Assembly: GCA_913063325.1 (NCBI GenBank)
Contig: CAJXYE010000022.1
Location: 1-63,983, forward strand
Origin: an uncultured Colwellia sp.
GTDB lineage: Bacteria > Pseudomonadota > Gammaproteobacteria > Enterobacterales > Alteromonadaceae
Length of the DNA stretch: 63,983 bases
Reading direction: 5' to 3'
Part shown: piece by piece, positions 48,188 to 58,239 of the stretch
Numbering within the stretch: the stretch's first letter is position 1
Layout: every line of letters begins with the position of its first letter
Program-made: the position numbers and the translations under genes
Notes under the pieces: generated by a model
The model's database searches: none
Told to the model about the DNA's origin: nothing
The model's input: only the letters and a program-made list of their open reading frames with translations

Positions 48188-48219
48188 TATGGCAAGGTTT
48201 TAGCTGGATTTAATAGCTG

Positions 48220-49578
48220 CTAGGTTAGTAGTAGTGTCGCCGTGCCAAGGAAAGCAAAAATACCCAGTACATCGGTCACTGTGGTAATAATAACGCTACC
48301 AGCCAATGCCGGATCAATTTTAAGGCGTTTTAACAATAGTGGTATACTAACGCCAGCTAAACCTGCAGCTGTCATGTTCATCAACATGGCAAAGGCGATA
48401 ACACCGCCAAGCATTAAATCTTGTTTCCAAATGGCCACCACTGTTGCGATAAGTACAGCCCAAATAATACCATTTAAAAAACCGATAGCAGCCTCTTTAG
48501 CGAGTAGTGCCCGAGCGTTACTGTCTCCGACATGACCTAATGCCATACCGCGAATTACTAGTGTTAGGGTTTGATTACCGGCAACACCGCCCATGCTAGG
48601 CACAAGTGAATTTAATACCGCCAAAATAGCTAATTGCTCGAAGATGCCTTCAAACATACTAGTAACGGCTACTGCCATTAAGGCTGTAATAAGATTGACA
48701 CCAAGCCATAATGAGCGTTGCTTAGTACTCTTTATAACGGGGGCAAAGGTATCGGCCTCGTCATCTAAACCGGCCATACTCATCATAGTATGTTCAGCAT
48801 CTTCACGAATTATATCGATGACATCATCAATAGTGATTCGGCCGAGTAAGTGACCTGCTTCATCAACAACAGGGGCAGAAAACCAATCATGGCGCTCAAA
48901 AAGTTGCGCAACATCTTGCTCGCCCATATCTGCTTGCACCGCTTCTACTTCTGCATTGATCAAACTAGATACTATGACTTCAGCCTTTGCAGTCACTATG
49001 GAAGCCAGAGATACCGCTCCAATAAATTTATTATTACGGTCAACAACATAGAAAGAGTCGGTTGCGTCAGGCAAATCACCTTTTAGACGGAGATACCTCA
49101 ATACTACATCAACACTTACATCAGGACGTAAGGTAATAGTATCGGTATTCATGATACCGCCAGCAGTATCTTCTTCATAAGATAGGGCTGTTTCGACGCG
49201 ACTACGGTCTTGCGAGTCCATTGATTTGAGTACTTCGTTAAAAGTACTGTCAGGCAGTGTACGTAAAACTTCAGCTAAATCATCAACGTCCATGCCTTCG
49301 GCAACGGCAGCGAGCTTTTCAGGTCGCATACTTTTAAGAATGCCTTTACGGACCTCTTCATTTAGCTCTTCGAGCACTTCACCATGAAAATCGGGGTCAA
49401 TCAGTTGCCATAATACAGGACGACTTTTAGCCGTGGAGGACTCTAAGATAAGGGCTAAATCATAAGCTGGCATGTGCTGTAACAGTTTTCGTACGTAGAC
49501 GAACATACCGCTGCCAAGTGCTTCGTTGACTTGTTGTAATCGTTGTTGGTTAAACTCTTGTTCTGATAATTCTGGCAT
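48220..49578 (-). CDS. mgtE: Magnesium transporter MgtE
   Basis: This 452-residue protein has a cytoplasmic MgtE N-domain (about 30-130; ESSTAKSRPVLWQLID), a CBS pair (about 135-255; MNTDTITLRPDVSV and HDWFSAPVVDEAGHLLGRIT) and a C-terminal five-helix channel region (about 285-450) with NSLVPSMGGVAGNQTLTLVI. MgtE is a Mg2+ channel closed by Mg2+ binding at the N/CBS domains. It lies downstream of ptsO on the same strand, but with 228 bases between, and is probably separately transcribed. Confidence 0.95.
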   Translation of the reverse strand: MPELSEQEFNQQRLQQVNEALGSGMFVYVRKLLQHMPAYDLALILESSTAKSRPVLWQLIDPDFHGEVLEELNEEVRKGILKSMRPEKLAAVAEGMDVDDLAEVLRTLPDSTFNEVLKSMDSQDRSRVETALSYEEDTAGGIMNTDTITLRPDVSVDVVLRYLRLKGDLPDATDSFYVVDRNNKFIGAVSLASIVTAKAEVIVSSLINAEVEAVQADMGEQDVAQLFERHDWFSAPVVDEAGHLLGRITIDDVIDIIREDAEHTMMSMAGLDDEADTFAPVIKSTKQRSLWLGVNLITALMAVAVTSMFEGIFEQLAILAVLNSLVPSMGGVAGNQTLTLVIRGMALGHVGDSNARALLAKEAAIGFLNGIIWAVLIATVVAIWKQDLMLGGVIAFAMLMNMTAAGLAGVSIPLLLKRLKIDPALAGSVIITTVTDVLGIFAFLGTATLLLT

Positions 49579-49806
49579 AGCGACTCTACTTCTTTAGTGT
49601 ATAGTGCACAGAAAACCCTCTAAAGAGTGTATCGCTGAGAAAATGGCGAGACGAAGGGTCATTTAATGATGAATAGAAAGACAGCTTAAGTTTATCGTAA
49701 GTTAGTGGTTTTATCAGCTTTTTTATCTTATAGAGGCAAGATGGAGCCAGGGTAATCGCTTTATGATTTATTACTTCTTACCGCTTTTGTGCTCTTAGCG
49801 ATGAGA

Positions 49807-50082
49807 TTATTCAGCCTCGTCAAACTTATCAGAAATAAGTTGGCATATTTCTGATAAGGCTAATTGCGCATCATCACCTTGTGCGGTGATATTGACAATT
49901 TTTCCTTGCCCACCAGCTAATAACATAAGCGCCATAATACTACCTGCGTCAGCTTCCTTCCCAGCCAGTTCTATGGTGATTTTAGCCGAAAATCTTTGGC
50001 TTAGTTGAGCCAATTTAGTTGCGGCCCGCGCGTGTAAACCCAATTTATTACATATTGTGACTTGCTGGGAAATAGCGCTCAT
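49807..50082 (-). CDS. ptsO: Nitrogen PTS phosphocarrier NPr
   Basis: This 91-residue HPr-like protein has the phospho-accepting His17 in NKLGLHARAA and the second helix GSIMALMLLAGGQG. It passes phosphate from EI-Ntr to PtsN in the nitrogen PTS. It is the last gene of the rpoN cluster, 15 bases after rapZ. The ATG is preceded by a modest purine-rich site. Confidence 0.94.
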   Translation of the reverse strand: MSAISQQVTICNKLGLHARAATKLAQLSQRFSAKITIELAGKEADAGSIMALMLLAGGQGKIVNITAQGDDAQLALSEICQLISDKFDEAE

Positions 50083-50097
50083 TTGAGTGCCGATTGT

Positions 50098-50952
50098 TTA
50101 GGTCGATTTAACATTAATATCCCTATGATGTGTTTGAATATCTTCACGTTCTTTACGGAAGTTTTTTGCCAACATTTCGGCAATATAAACGGATCTATGC
50201 TTACCACCGGTACAACCTATCGCTATAGTGACATAACTACGGTTATTTCGCTCTAAATGCGGTAACCAAGTCATCATGAAGCTATTAATTTGCCAAATAA
50301 ATTTAGTGACAATCGCTTGGCTTGCAAGGAAATCCTTTACCTCTAAATCAACACCTGTTTTACCTTTAAGGGATTTTTCCCAAAAGGGATTAGGTAAAAA
50401 TCTAGCGTCAAAAACATAATCCGCATCAACAGGGATACCGTGTTTAAATCCAAATGATTCAAAAACTAATACCATAGAGCCAGTCTTCTTACCCAAGATT
50501 CGCTCTCTGACTAAATCAGCAAGTTGATGAGGGGTAAGCTGACTCGTATTAATATATAAATCTGCGTTAGTTGATATTGGCTCTAGTAATGATTTTTCTA
50601 GGGCTATAGCTTGATCAAGCGCCATATTCTTACGTATAAGAGGATGTAAACGGCGTGTTTCACTAAAACGTCTGATTAAATCATTATCATCGGCATCTAA
50701 AAATAGCGTGTTTACATCTACGGCTTTAGGCAAATAGGCAATGATTTCTGGGATATCATTAGGATCTTCAGGTAAGTTCCGAACGTCTAGGCTAACCGCA
50801 ACATTTTCATAATCGTTAATAACAGTATGAGTTAATGCCGGTAGTAAATTAATCGGGATGTTATCGACACAATAATAACCAAGGTCTTCTAAAACGCGTA
50901 GTGCAACTGATTTACCTGAGCCAGAGCGGCCACTGACAATGATGAGTTTCAT
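50098..50952 (-). CDS. rapZ: RNase adapter RapZ
   Basis: This 284-residue P-loop protein has Walker A GRSGSGKS at 8-15 and the C-terminal GCTGGKHRSV motif that binds GlcN6P/RNA. In enterobacteria RapZ presents the GlmZ sRNA to RNase E and so senses glucosamine-6-phosphate. Location between ptsN and ptsO is standard. Confidence 0.96.
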   Translation of the reverse strand: MKLIIVSGRSGSGKSVALRVLEDLGYYCVDNIPINLLPALTHTVINDYENVAVSLDVRNLPEDPNDIPEIIAYLPKAVDVNTLFLDADDNDLIRRFSETRRLHPLIRKNMALDQAIALEKSLLEPISTNADLYINTSQLTPHQLADLVRERILGKKTGSMVLVFESFGFKHGIPVDADYVFDARFLPNPFWEKSLKGKTGVDLEVKDFLASQAIVTKFIWQINSFMMTWLPHLERNNRSYVTIAIGCTGGKHRSVYIAEMLAKNFRKEREDIQTHHRDINVKST

Positions 50953-50997
50953 TTATTTTACTTCCGAGTACTTTGCTCTATGGCAATTATTTTTTTG

Positions 50998-51450
50998 TTA
51001 ACTGGCTTGTTGAATTAAGTTATAGAGTGTTTGATCATCATTGCATCTTCTAACTTGCTTGATTATTTTTTTATCACTAAATAACTTTGCAATATTTTGT
51101 AGCGTATTTAAATGTTCTTGGCAGCTGTTTTCAGGTACAAATAAGGCGATAAAAATATCTACCTCTCTATTATCTATGGCATCAAAATCAATAGCTTTTT
51201 CGGTTGTTATTAATACGGCAACCGCTTTACTTGAATTAGGCAATCGGCCATGAGGGATGGCAATACCGTTACCAATACCTGTACTACCCATTTTCTCTCT
51301 ATCGAGTAAACTTTCTAATAGTTCATCTTGCTCAATGTCAGAGACGTGAATAGCGGCAAGTTGACAAATTTTTTCTAGAATACGTTTTTTACTGGTTACT
51401 GCTACATGACAACGAGTACAACTTGTTGTTAATATTTCGGATAATTGCAT
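50998..51450 (-). CDS. ptsN: Nitrogen regulatory EIIA protein PtsN
   Basis: This 150-residue EIIA-Ntr has the active-site His67 in GIAIPHGRLP. It receives phosphate from NPr and regulates potassium transport and other targets by its phosphorylation state. The N-terminus has two additional Cys (C11, C14), not usual in E. coli PtsN. It follows hpf and precedes rapZ by 45 bases. Confidence 0.95.
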   Translation of the reverse strand: MQLSEILTTSCTRCHVAVTSKKRILEKICQLAAIHVSDIEQDELLESLLDREKMGSTGIGNGIAIPHGRLPNSSKAVAVLITTEKAIDFDAIDNREVDIFIALFVPENSCQEHLNTLQNIAKLFSDKKIIKQVRRCNDDQTLYNLIQQAS

Positions 51451-51575
51451 AATAATGGTAATGGTGTTTAGGCGCCTCTTAACGCTAAATCATTTAGGTC
51501 AGGGCGCCTGTTCTAATATACTTTAATTATTTTAAAGCGTTCTCTATCGGGTGAACCCAATAGTTATAATTCTGT

Positions 51576-51863
51576 TTAATGCTGAGATATTTTACCTTTA
51601 TGTTTAAGGATTTGTCTATCAAGCTTATCAACCAAGGTATCGATAGAAGCATACATGTCAGCATTTACTGCTGAAGCAAATACTTCACTACCATTCATAT
51701 GAACGTTAGCTTCAGCTTTTTGGTTAAGTTTTTCTACGGTAAGTACCACATGAACATTATTAATGTGGTCAAAATGTCGCTCTAATTTTGAGAATTTTGT
51801 ATCGACATATTCGCGTAATGAACTCGTTACTTCAACATGGTGTCCAGAAAGATTAATTTGCAT
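51576..51863 (-). CDS. hpf: Ribosome hibernation-promoting factor HPF (short form)
   Basis: This short HPF, 95 residues from the second ATG, begins MQINLSGHHVEVTSSLREYV. I choose the ATG at 51863 over the one at 51869, because the AAAGGA site is 8 bases from it and too close to the first, and because known short HPFs start at this residue. Short HPF acts with RMF in 100S ribosome dimers. It lies directly after rpoN, the normal place. Confidence 0.94.
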   Translation of the reverse strand: MQINLSGHHVEVTSSLREYVDTKFSKLERHFDHINNVHVVLTVEKLNQKAEANVHMNGSEVFASAVNADMYASIDTLVDKLDRQILKHKGKISQH

Positions 51864-51889
51864 AAGCATGATCCTTTTATTGTAGTCTT

Positions 51890-53407
51890 CTAAAGTAAAC
51901 TCTTACGTTGGTTTGATGGTGGTATAGCTAATGATTCTCGGTATTTAGCTATGGTACGTCGTGCAACTTTTATTCCCTGCTCGGCCAATAAATCAGCCAT
52001 CTTACTATCACTTAACGGCTTAGCTGGGGTTTCCGCTAAGATAAGCTTTTTAATTAAAGAGCGAATTGCTGTAGATGAGCATTCACCGCCATTTTCGGTA
52101 CTGACATGACTAGAGAAAAAATACTTCAGCTCAAAGATACCTCTGGGTGTATGCATATATTTTTGCGTGGTAACACGTGATATGGTGGATTCATGCATAT
52201 CAACCGCTTCAGCAATATCGTTTAGTACCATAGGTCTCATCGCTTCAGCACCATGTTCTAAAAAGCCTTGTTGGCGCTGAACAATACAGTTCGATACTTT
52301 AAGTAATGTATCATTGCGTGAGTCTAAACTTTTAATAAACCACTTAGCTTCCTGCAAGTTAGCTCTAATAAATTTTCCATCATCAGTCGAGGATTTCATC
52401 GTTTTAGACATTGCGGCATACTGTTGATTTATCGATAATTTTGGTGCTGTGTCCGAATTTAGTTCAACTACCCAACGACCGTTTTTTTTCTCTACAGAAA
52501 CGTCGGGAATGACATATTGGTCATCACTTTTAATTACCGCATCGCCAGGACGAGGGTTAAGGCTTTGAATTAAACGCATAACTTCACGTAATTGCTCTTC
52601 TTTTAGTTTTGTTTTACGCATTAACTGGCGGTAATCTCGATTACCGAGTAAATCAATATGATCAGTAATAATCAATTTGCTTTCTTTTAAGTAAGGAGTA
52701 TCAGCACTAAATTGATTAAGTTGAATCAGTAAACAGTCAGGAATTGAACGAGCGGCGACACCAACAGGGTCAAACATATTAATACGCTTTAATACGGCTT
52801 CTACCTCATCAAGCTCGAGGCCTTCAGTACCGACACTTTCTAAGATATCTTCTGGACTGACGGTTAAATAACCCGCATCATCTACCGCTTCAATAATGGC
52901 GATAGCGATAGTTTTATCAGTCTCGGTGAAGGGCGTTAATTCCATTTGCCATAATAAGTGATCTTGTATGGAGTCAGTGGTTTCACCTTGATAGGTAAAA
53001 TCATCTGCAGGGCTACTTACTGCGCCGGTATTTGATACACCAGCACTGTAGCTATCTTCCCACGTAGTATCGATATTCAACTCTTCTGGTATATCACTTT
53101 TCTCCATAGCTTCAGTTGTAGTGATTTCATCAATACTTGCCTGCTGCTCTTCGCTACCGTCGGTTGTTGTTTTCTCAGTTGTTGCTTCATTTATGTTGGT
53201 TGAAAAAGCTTCTTCGAGATTATTTTCTTCACCGCTACTTTCATTTTGAGCTTTTTCATCTAGCTCAAGTAATGGATTGCTCTCTAAAACTTCTTGAATT
53301 TCTTGCTGTAACTCTAACGTTGACAATTGCAATAGCTTGATCGCTTGTTGCAATTGTGGAGTCATTGTTAAATGTTGTCCAATACGGAGCTGTAATGTAG
53401 GGCGCAT
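51890..53407 (-). CDS. rpoN: RNA polymerase sigma-54 factor RpoN
   Basis: This 505-residue sigma-54 has region I ([20 protein letters not shown]) for enhancer-dependent control, an acidic region II (about 60-120), the core-binding domain and the RpoN box ([10 protein letters not shown]) near the C-terminus for the -24 element. It serves promoters for nitrogen, motility and pilus genes. It lies 141 bases after lptB, enough for its own promoter. Confidence 0.97.
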   Translation of the reverse strand: MRPTLQLRIGQHLTMTPQLQQAIKLLQLSTLELQQEIQEVLESNPLLELDEKAQNESSGEENNLEEAFSTNINEATTEKTTTDGSEEQQASIDEITTTEAMEKSDIPEELNIDTTWEDSYSAGVSNTGAVSSPADDFTYQGETTDSIQDHLLWQMELTPFTETDKTIAIAIIEAVDDAGYLTVSPEDILESVGTEGLELDEVEAVLKRINMFDPVGVAARSIPDCLLIQLNQFSADTPYLKESKLIITDHIDLLGNRDYRQLMRKTKLKEEQLREVMRLIQSLNPRPGDAVIKSDDQYVIPDVSVEKKNGRWVVELNSDTAPKLSINQQYAAMSKTMKSSTDDGKFIRANLQEAKWFIKSLDSRNDTLLKVSNCIVQRQQGFLEHGAEAMRPMVLNDIAEAVDMHESTISRVTTQKYMHTPRGIFELKYFFSSHVSTENGGECSSTAIRSLIKKLILAETPAKPLSDSKMADLLAEQGIKVARRTIAKYRESLAIPPSNQRKSLL

Positions 53408-53548
53408 CTAGGTTATGTGATTTCCTATATATTATTCTTAGTCGTTACATTTTGAACTGTGTAACCACTTTTTATTATTTATTCAGGCCAGAGTTCTGAA
53501 CTAATAGCTTAATTTACAGTTTAGCTGCTAGTTTCACTTATAGAGTAA

Positions 53549-54325
53549 CTATAGCGTGAATTGTTCGCCAAGGTATACATCTCTGACTTTTTGATTAGCA
53601 AGAATTTGATCTGCATTACCTTGGGCAATAATTTCACCATGGCTAACAATGTAAGCGTGCTCACAAACGTCTAAAGTTTCTCTAACATTATGATCTGTGA
53701 TTAATATACCTATGCCTCGTTCTTTTAAGTGTAAGATGATTTTTTTAATGTCGCCAACCGAAATTGGGTCAACACCGGCAAAAGGTTCATCTAATAAAAT
53801 AAATTGAGGGTCTGCAGCTAATGCACGGGCAATTTCAACTCTGCGCCTTTCACCACCGGATAGACTCATGCCGGTATTATCTTTAATATGACAGATATGA
53901 AACTCTTCTAAGAGGTGTTCGAGTTTTTCAGCGCGTTGAGTATCATTAAGTTCTTTACGTGTTTGTAATATCGCCATGATATTATCAGTAACAGTTAGCT
54001 TTCTAAAAATAGATGCTTCTTGTGGTAAATAACCAATACCGCTACGCGCTCTTTCATGCATAGGGGCGAGAGTTAGGTCTTGACCATTTAATTTGATCGT
54101 CCCATTGTCATTGGGTACTAAGCCAACGATCATATAGAAGGAAGTCGTTTTTCCTGCACCATTAGGCCCGAGCAAGCCAACAATTTGCCCAGCATCAACC
54201 TGTAAGCTTACATTTTTAACCACTTGTCTACTTTTGTATGACTTCGATAAACCACTGGCAATTAAAGTATTCACTGTTGCAGATTTTGGTGTTTCGCTTT
54301 TTGTATTATTCGTCAATACTTTCAC
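53549..54325 (-). CDS. lptB: LPS transport ATPase LptB
   Basis: This 258-residue ABC ATPase has Walker A GPNGAGKT at 53-60, signature LSGGE at 155-159 and Walker B FILLDEP at 175-181. It powers LPS extraction by LptFG. At 258 residues it has about 17 residues more than E. coli LptB at the N-terminus; a later start cannot be excluded. It overlaps the lptA 3' end by 20 bases. Confidence 0.95.
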   Translation of the reverse strand: MKVLTNNTKSETPKSATVNTLIASGLSKSYKSRQVVKNVSLQVDAGQIVGLLGPNGAGKTTSFYMIVGLVPNDNGTIKLNGQDLTLAPMHERARSGIGYLPQEASIFRKLTVTDNIMAILQTRKELNDTQRAEKLEHLLEEFHICHIKDNTGMSLSGGERRRVEIARALAADPQFILLDEPFAGVDPISVGDIKKIILHLKERGIGILITDHNVRETLDVCEHAYIVSHGEIIAQGNADQILANQKVRDVYLGEQFTL

Positions 54326-54899
54326 CCTCTTTTTTAGCTGATTTTTCTGCTTGAGACTTTTCGTGGCTTTCTTTTTGCTTCTTTAGTACAGTTGGTTGCA
54401 ATACTGTAGTAACGGATTGATTATTAGCGCTTTTTGCTTCTAATCTCTCGCTTAACGTATTGTAAGTAATTTCACTTCCACTGACTTCACTGCCAGCCTG
54501 TTTTACTATGGCATTGCCTGAAATTGTGATTGTATATGTCATTGGGTGATAGGTGATTTCATCGGCTTGTAAACTTATTAAATTACCATCTTCGAGTGTT
54601 TGTTGAAAAATTGCCGGTTGACCTTTAGCTACATATGTATCATTTTTTTCGCCGGTTTTTTTATCTACACGACTAAATACTTTAACAATATCTGCAGTAA
54701 TAGAGATAGAGCCTTGGCGGATGCTAACATCATCAAGATAGCTGGCTATTTTGTTTTTAAGGTCGGCTGCTTGTCGTTGAGATTTTATAGTAATCTCTTG
54801 CGCAAAATCTTTATCAGCTGCAACCGCAGGAGTTAAAAGAGAGACACTACAGCTTAGTGCTAATACGTAGAACATATTTAGGCTTAAATTAGTCTTCAT
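54306..54899 (-). CDS. lptA: LPS periplasmic bridge protein LptA
   Basis: LptA polymerises into the periplasmic bridge between LptC and LptD. I place the start at the ATG at 54899, giving a 197-residue precursor with a normal signal peptide ([20 protein letters not shown]..., cleavage near AVAA). A start at 54926 would add nine residues before it and lie deeper inside lptC. The OstA-like beta-jellyroll spans about 40-165. The charged Lys/Glu-rich tail is unusual in length but not in character. Confidence 0.9.
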   Translation of the reverse strand: MKTNLSLNMFYVLALSCSVSLLTPAVAADKDFAQEITIKSQRQAADLKNKIASYLDDVSIRQGSISITADIVKVFSRVDKKTGEKNDTYVAKGQPAIFQQTLEDGNLISLQADEITYHPMTYTITISGNAIVKQAGSEVSGSEITYNTLSERLEAKSANNQSVTTVLQPTVLKKQKESHEKSQAEKSAKKEGESIDE

Positions 54900-55458
54900 C
54901 AATTTTTTTATAGATAGTACGTTCATGCTGGGTTAGGGTCATTTGTTTAGTGTTTAAATCGATAATCAATCCTGAGCCATACATGGTGAAGTCTTTTCCG
55001 ACTACAACCACTGATTGCTCTGAACTAATGATATTTGTTTTCAAATCTAATGCTATGGTTTTACAGTAGATTTCTTTTATTAAACTGTCAATTTCTGTTG
55101 CTTCAATATGTACTTGATTTTTTAGCTCTACACGATTGTCTTTGTACAGTGTTGCTTCTTGCGCACTGACCTTCCAAGGTTGCCCTTTTTTCTGCGGATA
55201 TAAAGTGTAATTTGGAGATTCAAAATAACTAACTTCTAAGTCAGCATAATGCTCCATTCTTTCTGCCTCAATAGTATGGGACAACAGTCCTATGTCACTA
55301 AAAATTTTACTTTGTAACTGCTCGGCGATAAAATCCGGACGCTGTTCATCTACAATGAGGGTATCTTGTTCAATTGATGCAGTACGCCATTCAATAATGC
55401 CATAAACGAGCGCACTAAGCAGTAAGACAAATAGCGCTAAGCTATTTAATCGATTCAT
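54889..55458 (-). CDS. lptC: LPS export protein LptC
   Basis: This 189-residue bitopic protein has an N-terminal membrane segment (about 6-24) and a periplasmic jellyroll. The phrases PDFIAEQLQSKIFSDIGLLS and NIISSEQSVVVVGKDFTMYG are typical of LptC. It connects LptBFG to LptA. It overlaps kdsC by 4 bases (ATGA) and lptA by 11. Confidence 0.93.
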   Translation of the reverse strand: MNRLNSLALFVLLLSALVYGIIEWRTASIEQDTLIVDEQRPDFIAEQLQSKIFSDIGLLSHTIEAERMEHYADLEVSYFESPNYTLYPQKKGQPWKVSAQEATLYKDNRVELKNQVHIEATEIDSLIKEIYCKTIALDLKTNIISSEQSVVVVGKDFTMYGSGLIIDLNTKQMTLTQHERTIYKKIDED

Positions 55459-56000
55459 ATACTTGCGCCTGATGCACTGACTAAGCTACCTTGGCTTTGC
55501 ATAATCAAATCACATATTTCCCGCACAGCGCCAAAACCACCCTGAATAAAAGTGGTGTAATCTGCGCCACGTACGACTAATGGATGACCATCAGATACGC
55601 TAATACCAAGACCTACTGCTTCAATGCAAGCTAAATCAGGTACATCATCACCTATGTAAGCCACTTCGTTAAGATCAATGTTCAATTGTTGAGTTAATGA
55701 GATTAAAGCGGGTAGTTTATCTTCTTGACCCTGAATAATGTGCGCTACATTTAATGCTTTCATTCTATTAGCTACAATTGACGAATTTCTTCCAGTGATA
55801 ATCGCAACATCAACTCCACTAGCTCCTAAGGCTTTTATGCCAAAGCCATCTTTAGTATGGAAGGCTTTTAGCTCTTCGCCATCATTGCCTAAATATATTC
55901 TACCATCAGAAAATACGCCATCAACATCACAGACCAATAACTTTATTTGCTGAGCCTTCGCTAAAATATTGTTTTGGACATCACCATATAAGGTATTCAT
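55455..56000 (-). CDS. kdsC: KDO-8-phosphate phosphatase KdsC
   Basis: This 181-residue HAD-family phosphatase has the nucleophile and general acid at D25 and D27 in CDVDGVFSDG, then ITGRNSS and YIGDDVPDL as motifs II and III-IV. It releases Kdo from Kdo-8-phosphate for lipid A core synthesis. It shares one base with kdsD and overlaps lptC by 4, so the kds and lpt genes are translated together. Confidence 0.95.
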   Translation of the reverse strand: MNTLYGDVQNNILAKAQQIKLLVCDVDGVFSDGRIYLGNDGEELKAFHTKDGFGIKALGASGVDVAIITGRNSSIVANRMKALNVAHIIQGQEDKLPALISLTQQLNIDLNEVAYIGDDVPDLACIEAVGLGISVSDGHPLVVRGADYTTFIQGGFGAVREICDLIMQSQGSLVSASGASI

Positions 56001-56965
56001 TAAAGTACTCCAGAACTTAAGAAGTCATGCATATTCATTGCACCAACAGGCTCGTTGTTGTTATTGACAATAATTAGACCGTTTATTTTATTGTCTTCCA
56101 TTATTTTTAAAGCTTGTGCTGCAAGCATATCACTTTGTGCTACTTGCGGGTTATGTGTCATAACGGTACTGATACTATCACTGTGAATGTCTATTCTATT
56201 ATCAAGTACTCTACGAAGGTCACCATCGGTAAATAAGCCGACGAGTTGATTGTCATCATTAATTATCGCTGTCATACCTAAGCCCTTCAATGACATTTCA
56301 ACCAAAGCATCTTTGATAAGAGCATGTTCAGAAACCACTGGAATTCTCTCACCTTGGTGCATAATATCGTTTAGCCGAAGTAATAAGCGTTTACCTAAAC
56401 TGCCACCTGGATGAGATAAAGCGAAATCATCAGCGGTAAAATCACGAGCGTTAAGTAAAGCGACGGCTAAAGCATCACCCATAACCAAGGTTGCCGTGGT
56501 ACTTGATGTCGGTGCTAAACCTAAGGGGCAGGCTTCAGCTGATACTTTAATGCAGATATGTGTATCAGCTAGTTTAGCTAGCGTAGAGTCTGCATTACCT
56601 GTCATTGAAATCAATTTAGCACCGATACGTTTAATAACAGGGATTATCGCAAGTACTTCACCGGTTTCACCTGAGTTAGAGATGGTCAATACCACATCAT
56701 CGCTGGTGATCATACCTAAGTCGCCATGACTTGCTTCTCCAGGGTGAACAAAAAACGAAGGCGTACCTGTACTGGCAAGAGTCGCGGCTATTTTTCCACC
56801 AATATGACCAGACTTGCCCATACCAATAACGATGACTCGACCTTTGCAATGAAACATGAGTTGGCAGGCAAGCTCAAAATTATCATCAATATACTGTACA
56901 AGTTCGGCAATAGCTTGTTGTTCAATTTCAATAACGTTTTTTGCTAACTGTTTGAAGTTTTGCAT
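56000..56965 (-). CDS. kdsD: Arabinose-5-phosphate isomerase KdsD
   Basis: This 321-residue protein has an N-terminal SIS domain (about 40-180; GMGKSGHIGGKIAATLASTG, SHGDLGMI) and a C-terminal CBS pair (about 205-320). It converts ribulose-5-phosphate to arabinose-5-phosphate, the Kdo precursor. The order yrbG-kdsD-kdsC-lptC is as in E. coli. Confidence 0.95.
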   Translation of the reverse strand: MQNFKQLAKNVIEIEQQAIAELVQYIDDNFELACQLMFHCKGRVIVIGMGKSGHIGGKIAATLASTGTPSFFVHPGEASHGDLGMITSDDVVLTISNSGETGEVLAIIPVIKRIGAKLISMTGNADSTLAKLADTHICIKVSAEACPLGLAPTSSTTATLVMGDALAVALLNARDFTADDFALSHPGGSLGKRLLLRLNDIMHQGERIPVVSEHALIKDALVEMSLKGLGMTAIINDDNQLVGLFTDGDLRRVLDNRIDIHSDSISTVMTHNPQVAQSDMLAAQALKIMEDNKINGLIIVNNNNEPVGAMNMHDFLSSGVL

Positions 56966-56993
56966 AATGATTAACTTATATCAGTTCTTATAA

Positions 56994-57971
56994 TTATAGT
57001 TGACTAAAAAGTAATACTTGATAAGCGACAAAGCTTAACAGCAATAGTGCACCTTTGGCACGAGTAATTCTAAATGCACCTAAGCGTCGACTAAAGCATA
57101 AAATAAATAGCAATAAAGTAATACCTAACATATAAGGCGCATCTCTACTGGCAGCTAAAGGGTCAATTTCACCAGGGGCGATCAAACCTGCTATAGGTAA
57201 TACTGCTAGTATGTTAAAAATATTTGAGCCTATTATATTACCTAATGCTAGATCATCTTCTTTTTTGATTATGCTCATAATACTAGCGGCGAGCTCTGGT
57301 AAGCTGGTGCCTATAGCAATAATCGTTAAACCTATCACTAAATCACTGATGCCGAATGCTTTAGCAATAAATACAGAAGAATCAACTAAAAAGCTCGCAC
57401 TTAATGGCAATAAAATGATGCCAACACCAAGCCACAATAAAGATAACTTCATACTGACTGCAGGGGCAACATCTTGTTCTGCTTCGATAATCAATGGGTC
57501 ATCACTGGGTTTACCCTTTGTTTTCTTTAATGTGATAACAAGTAGCGAAATAATGTAAATAGCAAAGCATGACATTAAGACAATGCCTTCTATAAAGCTA
57601 AAGTGGTTATCTATAAGTAACCAATAACCTAAAGCTGTTACTGCTAAAATAAGGGGGATTTCACGTTTTATTGTTTGTGATGAAACGGTTAAAGGTTGCA
57701 ATAATGCTGTAATACCTAGTACTAAGGCTATATTCGTTATATTTGAGCCTATAGCGTTACCAATGGCGGTGTCTGGATTACCTTGCAATGATGCCGTTGC
57801 TGCCACCATCATTTCAGGTGCGGAGGAGCCCATAGCAACAATGGTTAAACCCACTATCATGGGTGAAATGCCTAAGTTTCTCGCTAATGATGATGCGCCA
57901 AAAACGAATTTATCGGCACTCCAAACTAAAACGACAAGGGCAATGAGTAATATAAAAATTTGTTCTAGCAT
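56994..57971 (-). CDS. yrbG: Calcium/sodium antiporter family protein YrbG
   Basis: This 325-residue CaCA-family exchanger has two inverted repeats, each with the alpha motif (GSSAPEMMVAATASLQGNPD... and GTSLPELAASIMSI) followed by AIGNAIGSNITNIA and ALGNIIGSNIFNIL. About ten membrane helices. I place the start at the ATG at 57971, with GGAG 7 bases upstream; a TTG at 57983 is less likely. It is divergent from mlaF across a 268-base region, the same arrangement as in E. coli. Confidence 0.94.
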   Translation of the reverse strand: MLEQIFILLIALVVLVWSADKFVFGASSLARNLGISPMIVGLTIVAMGSSAPEMMVAATASLQGNPDTAIGNAIGSNITNIALVLGITALLQPLTVSSQTIKREIPLILAVTALGYWLLIDNHFSFIEGIVLMSCFAIYIISLLVITLKKTKGKPSDDPLIIEAEQDVAPAVSMKLSLLWLGVGIILLPLSASFLVDSSVFIAKAFGISDLVIGLTIIAIGTSLPELAASIMSIIKKEDDLALGNIIGSNIFNILAVLPIAGLIAPGEIDPLAASRDAPYMLGITLLLFILCFSRRLGAFRITRAKGALLLLSFVAYQVLLFSQL

Positions 57972-58239
57972 TAATGACTCCAAGGTTAAGCTTAAATTGT
58001 CGCTGGTTGTTGAGCAAAAAAGAAGTAAATAATGCTATCTAGAGGCAAATAATATTTTTATGCCTTACTTTTAAGCATATATGATCAATTTCTTACAAAT
58101 CAGCCGCAAAATTTAACACTTATTGCCCCATTTTTCGTTTATTTCTAGTGAAGAATTGTTATCGCTAAGGTAAAATCCCTGCTATTAAAAGAATTTATAT
58201 TGCTCGTTATCAGGCAATAAAAAACAGTGACGTTGAACC

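Noticed and set aside
49579..49806. Mg2+ riboswitch (M-box) ahead of mgtE
   Set aside because: I looked for a long structured leader on the leftward strand. The mgtE side is short, shows no clear M-box helices, and M-boxes are rare in gammaproteobacteria.
57211..57558. 115-codon open frame opposite yrbG
   Set aside because: Shadow of a membrane protein gene; no plausible start context and no recognisable domain.
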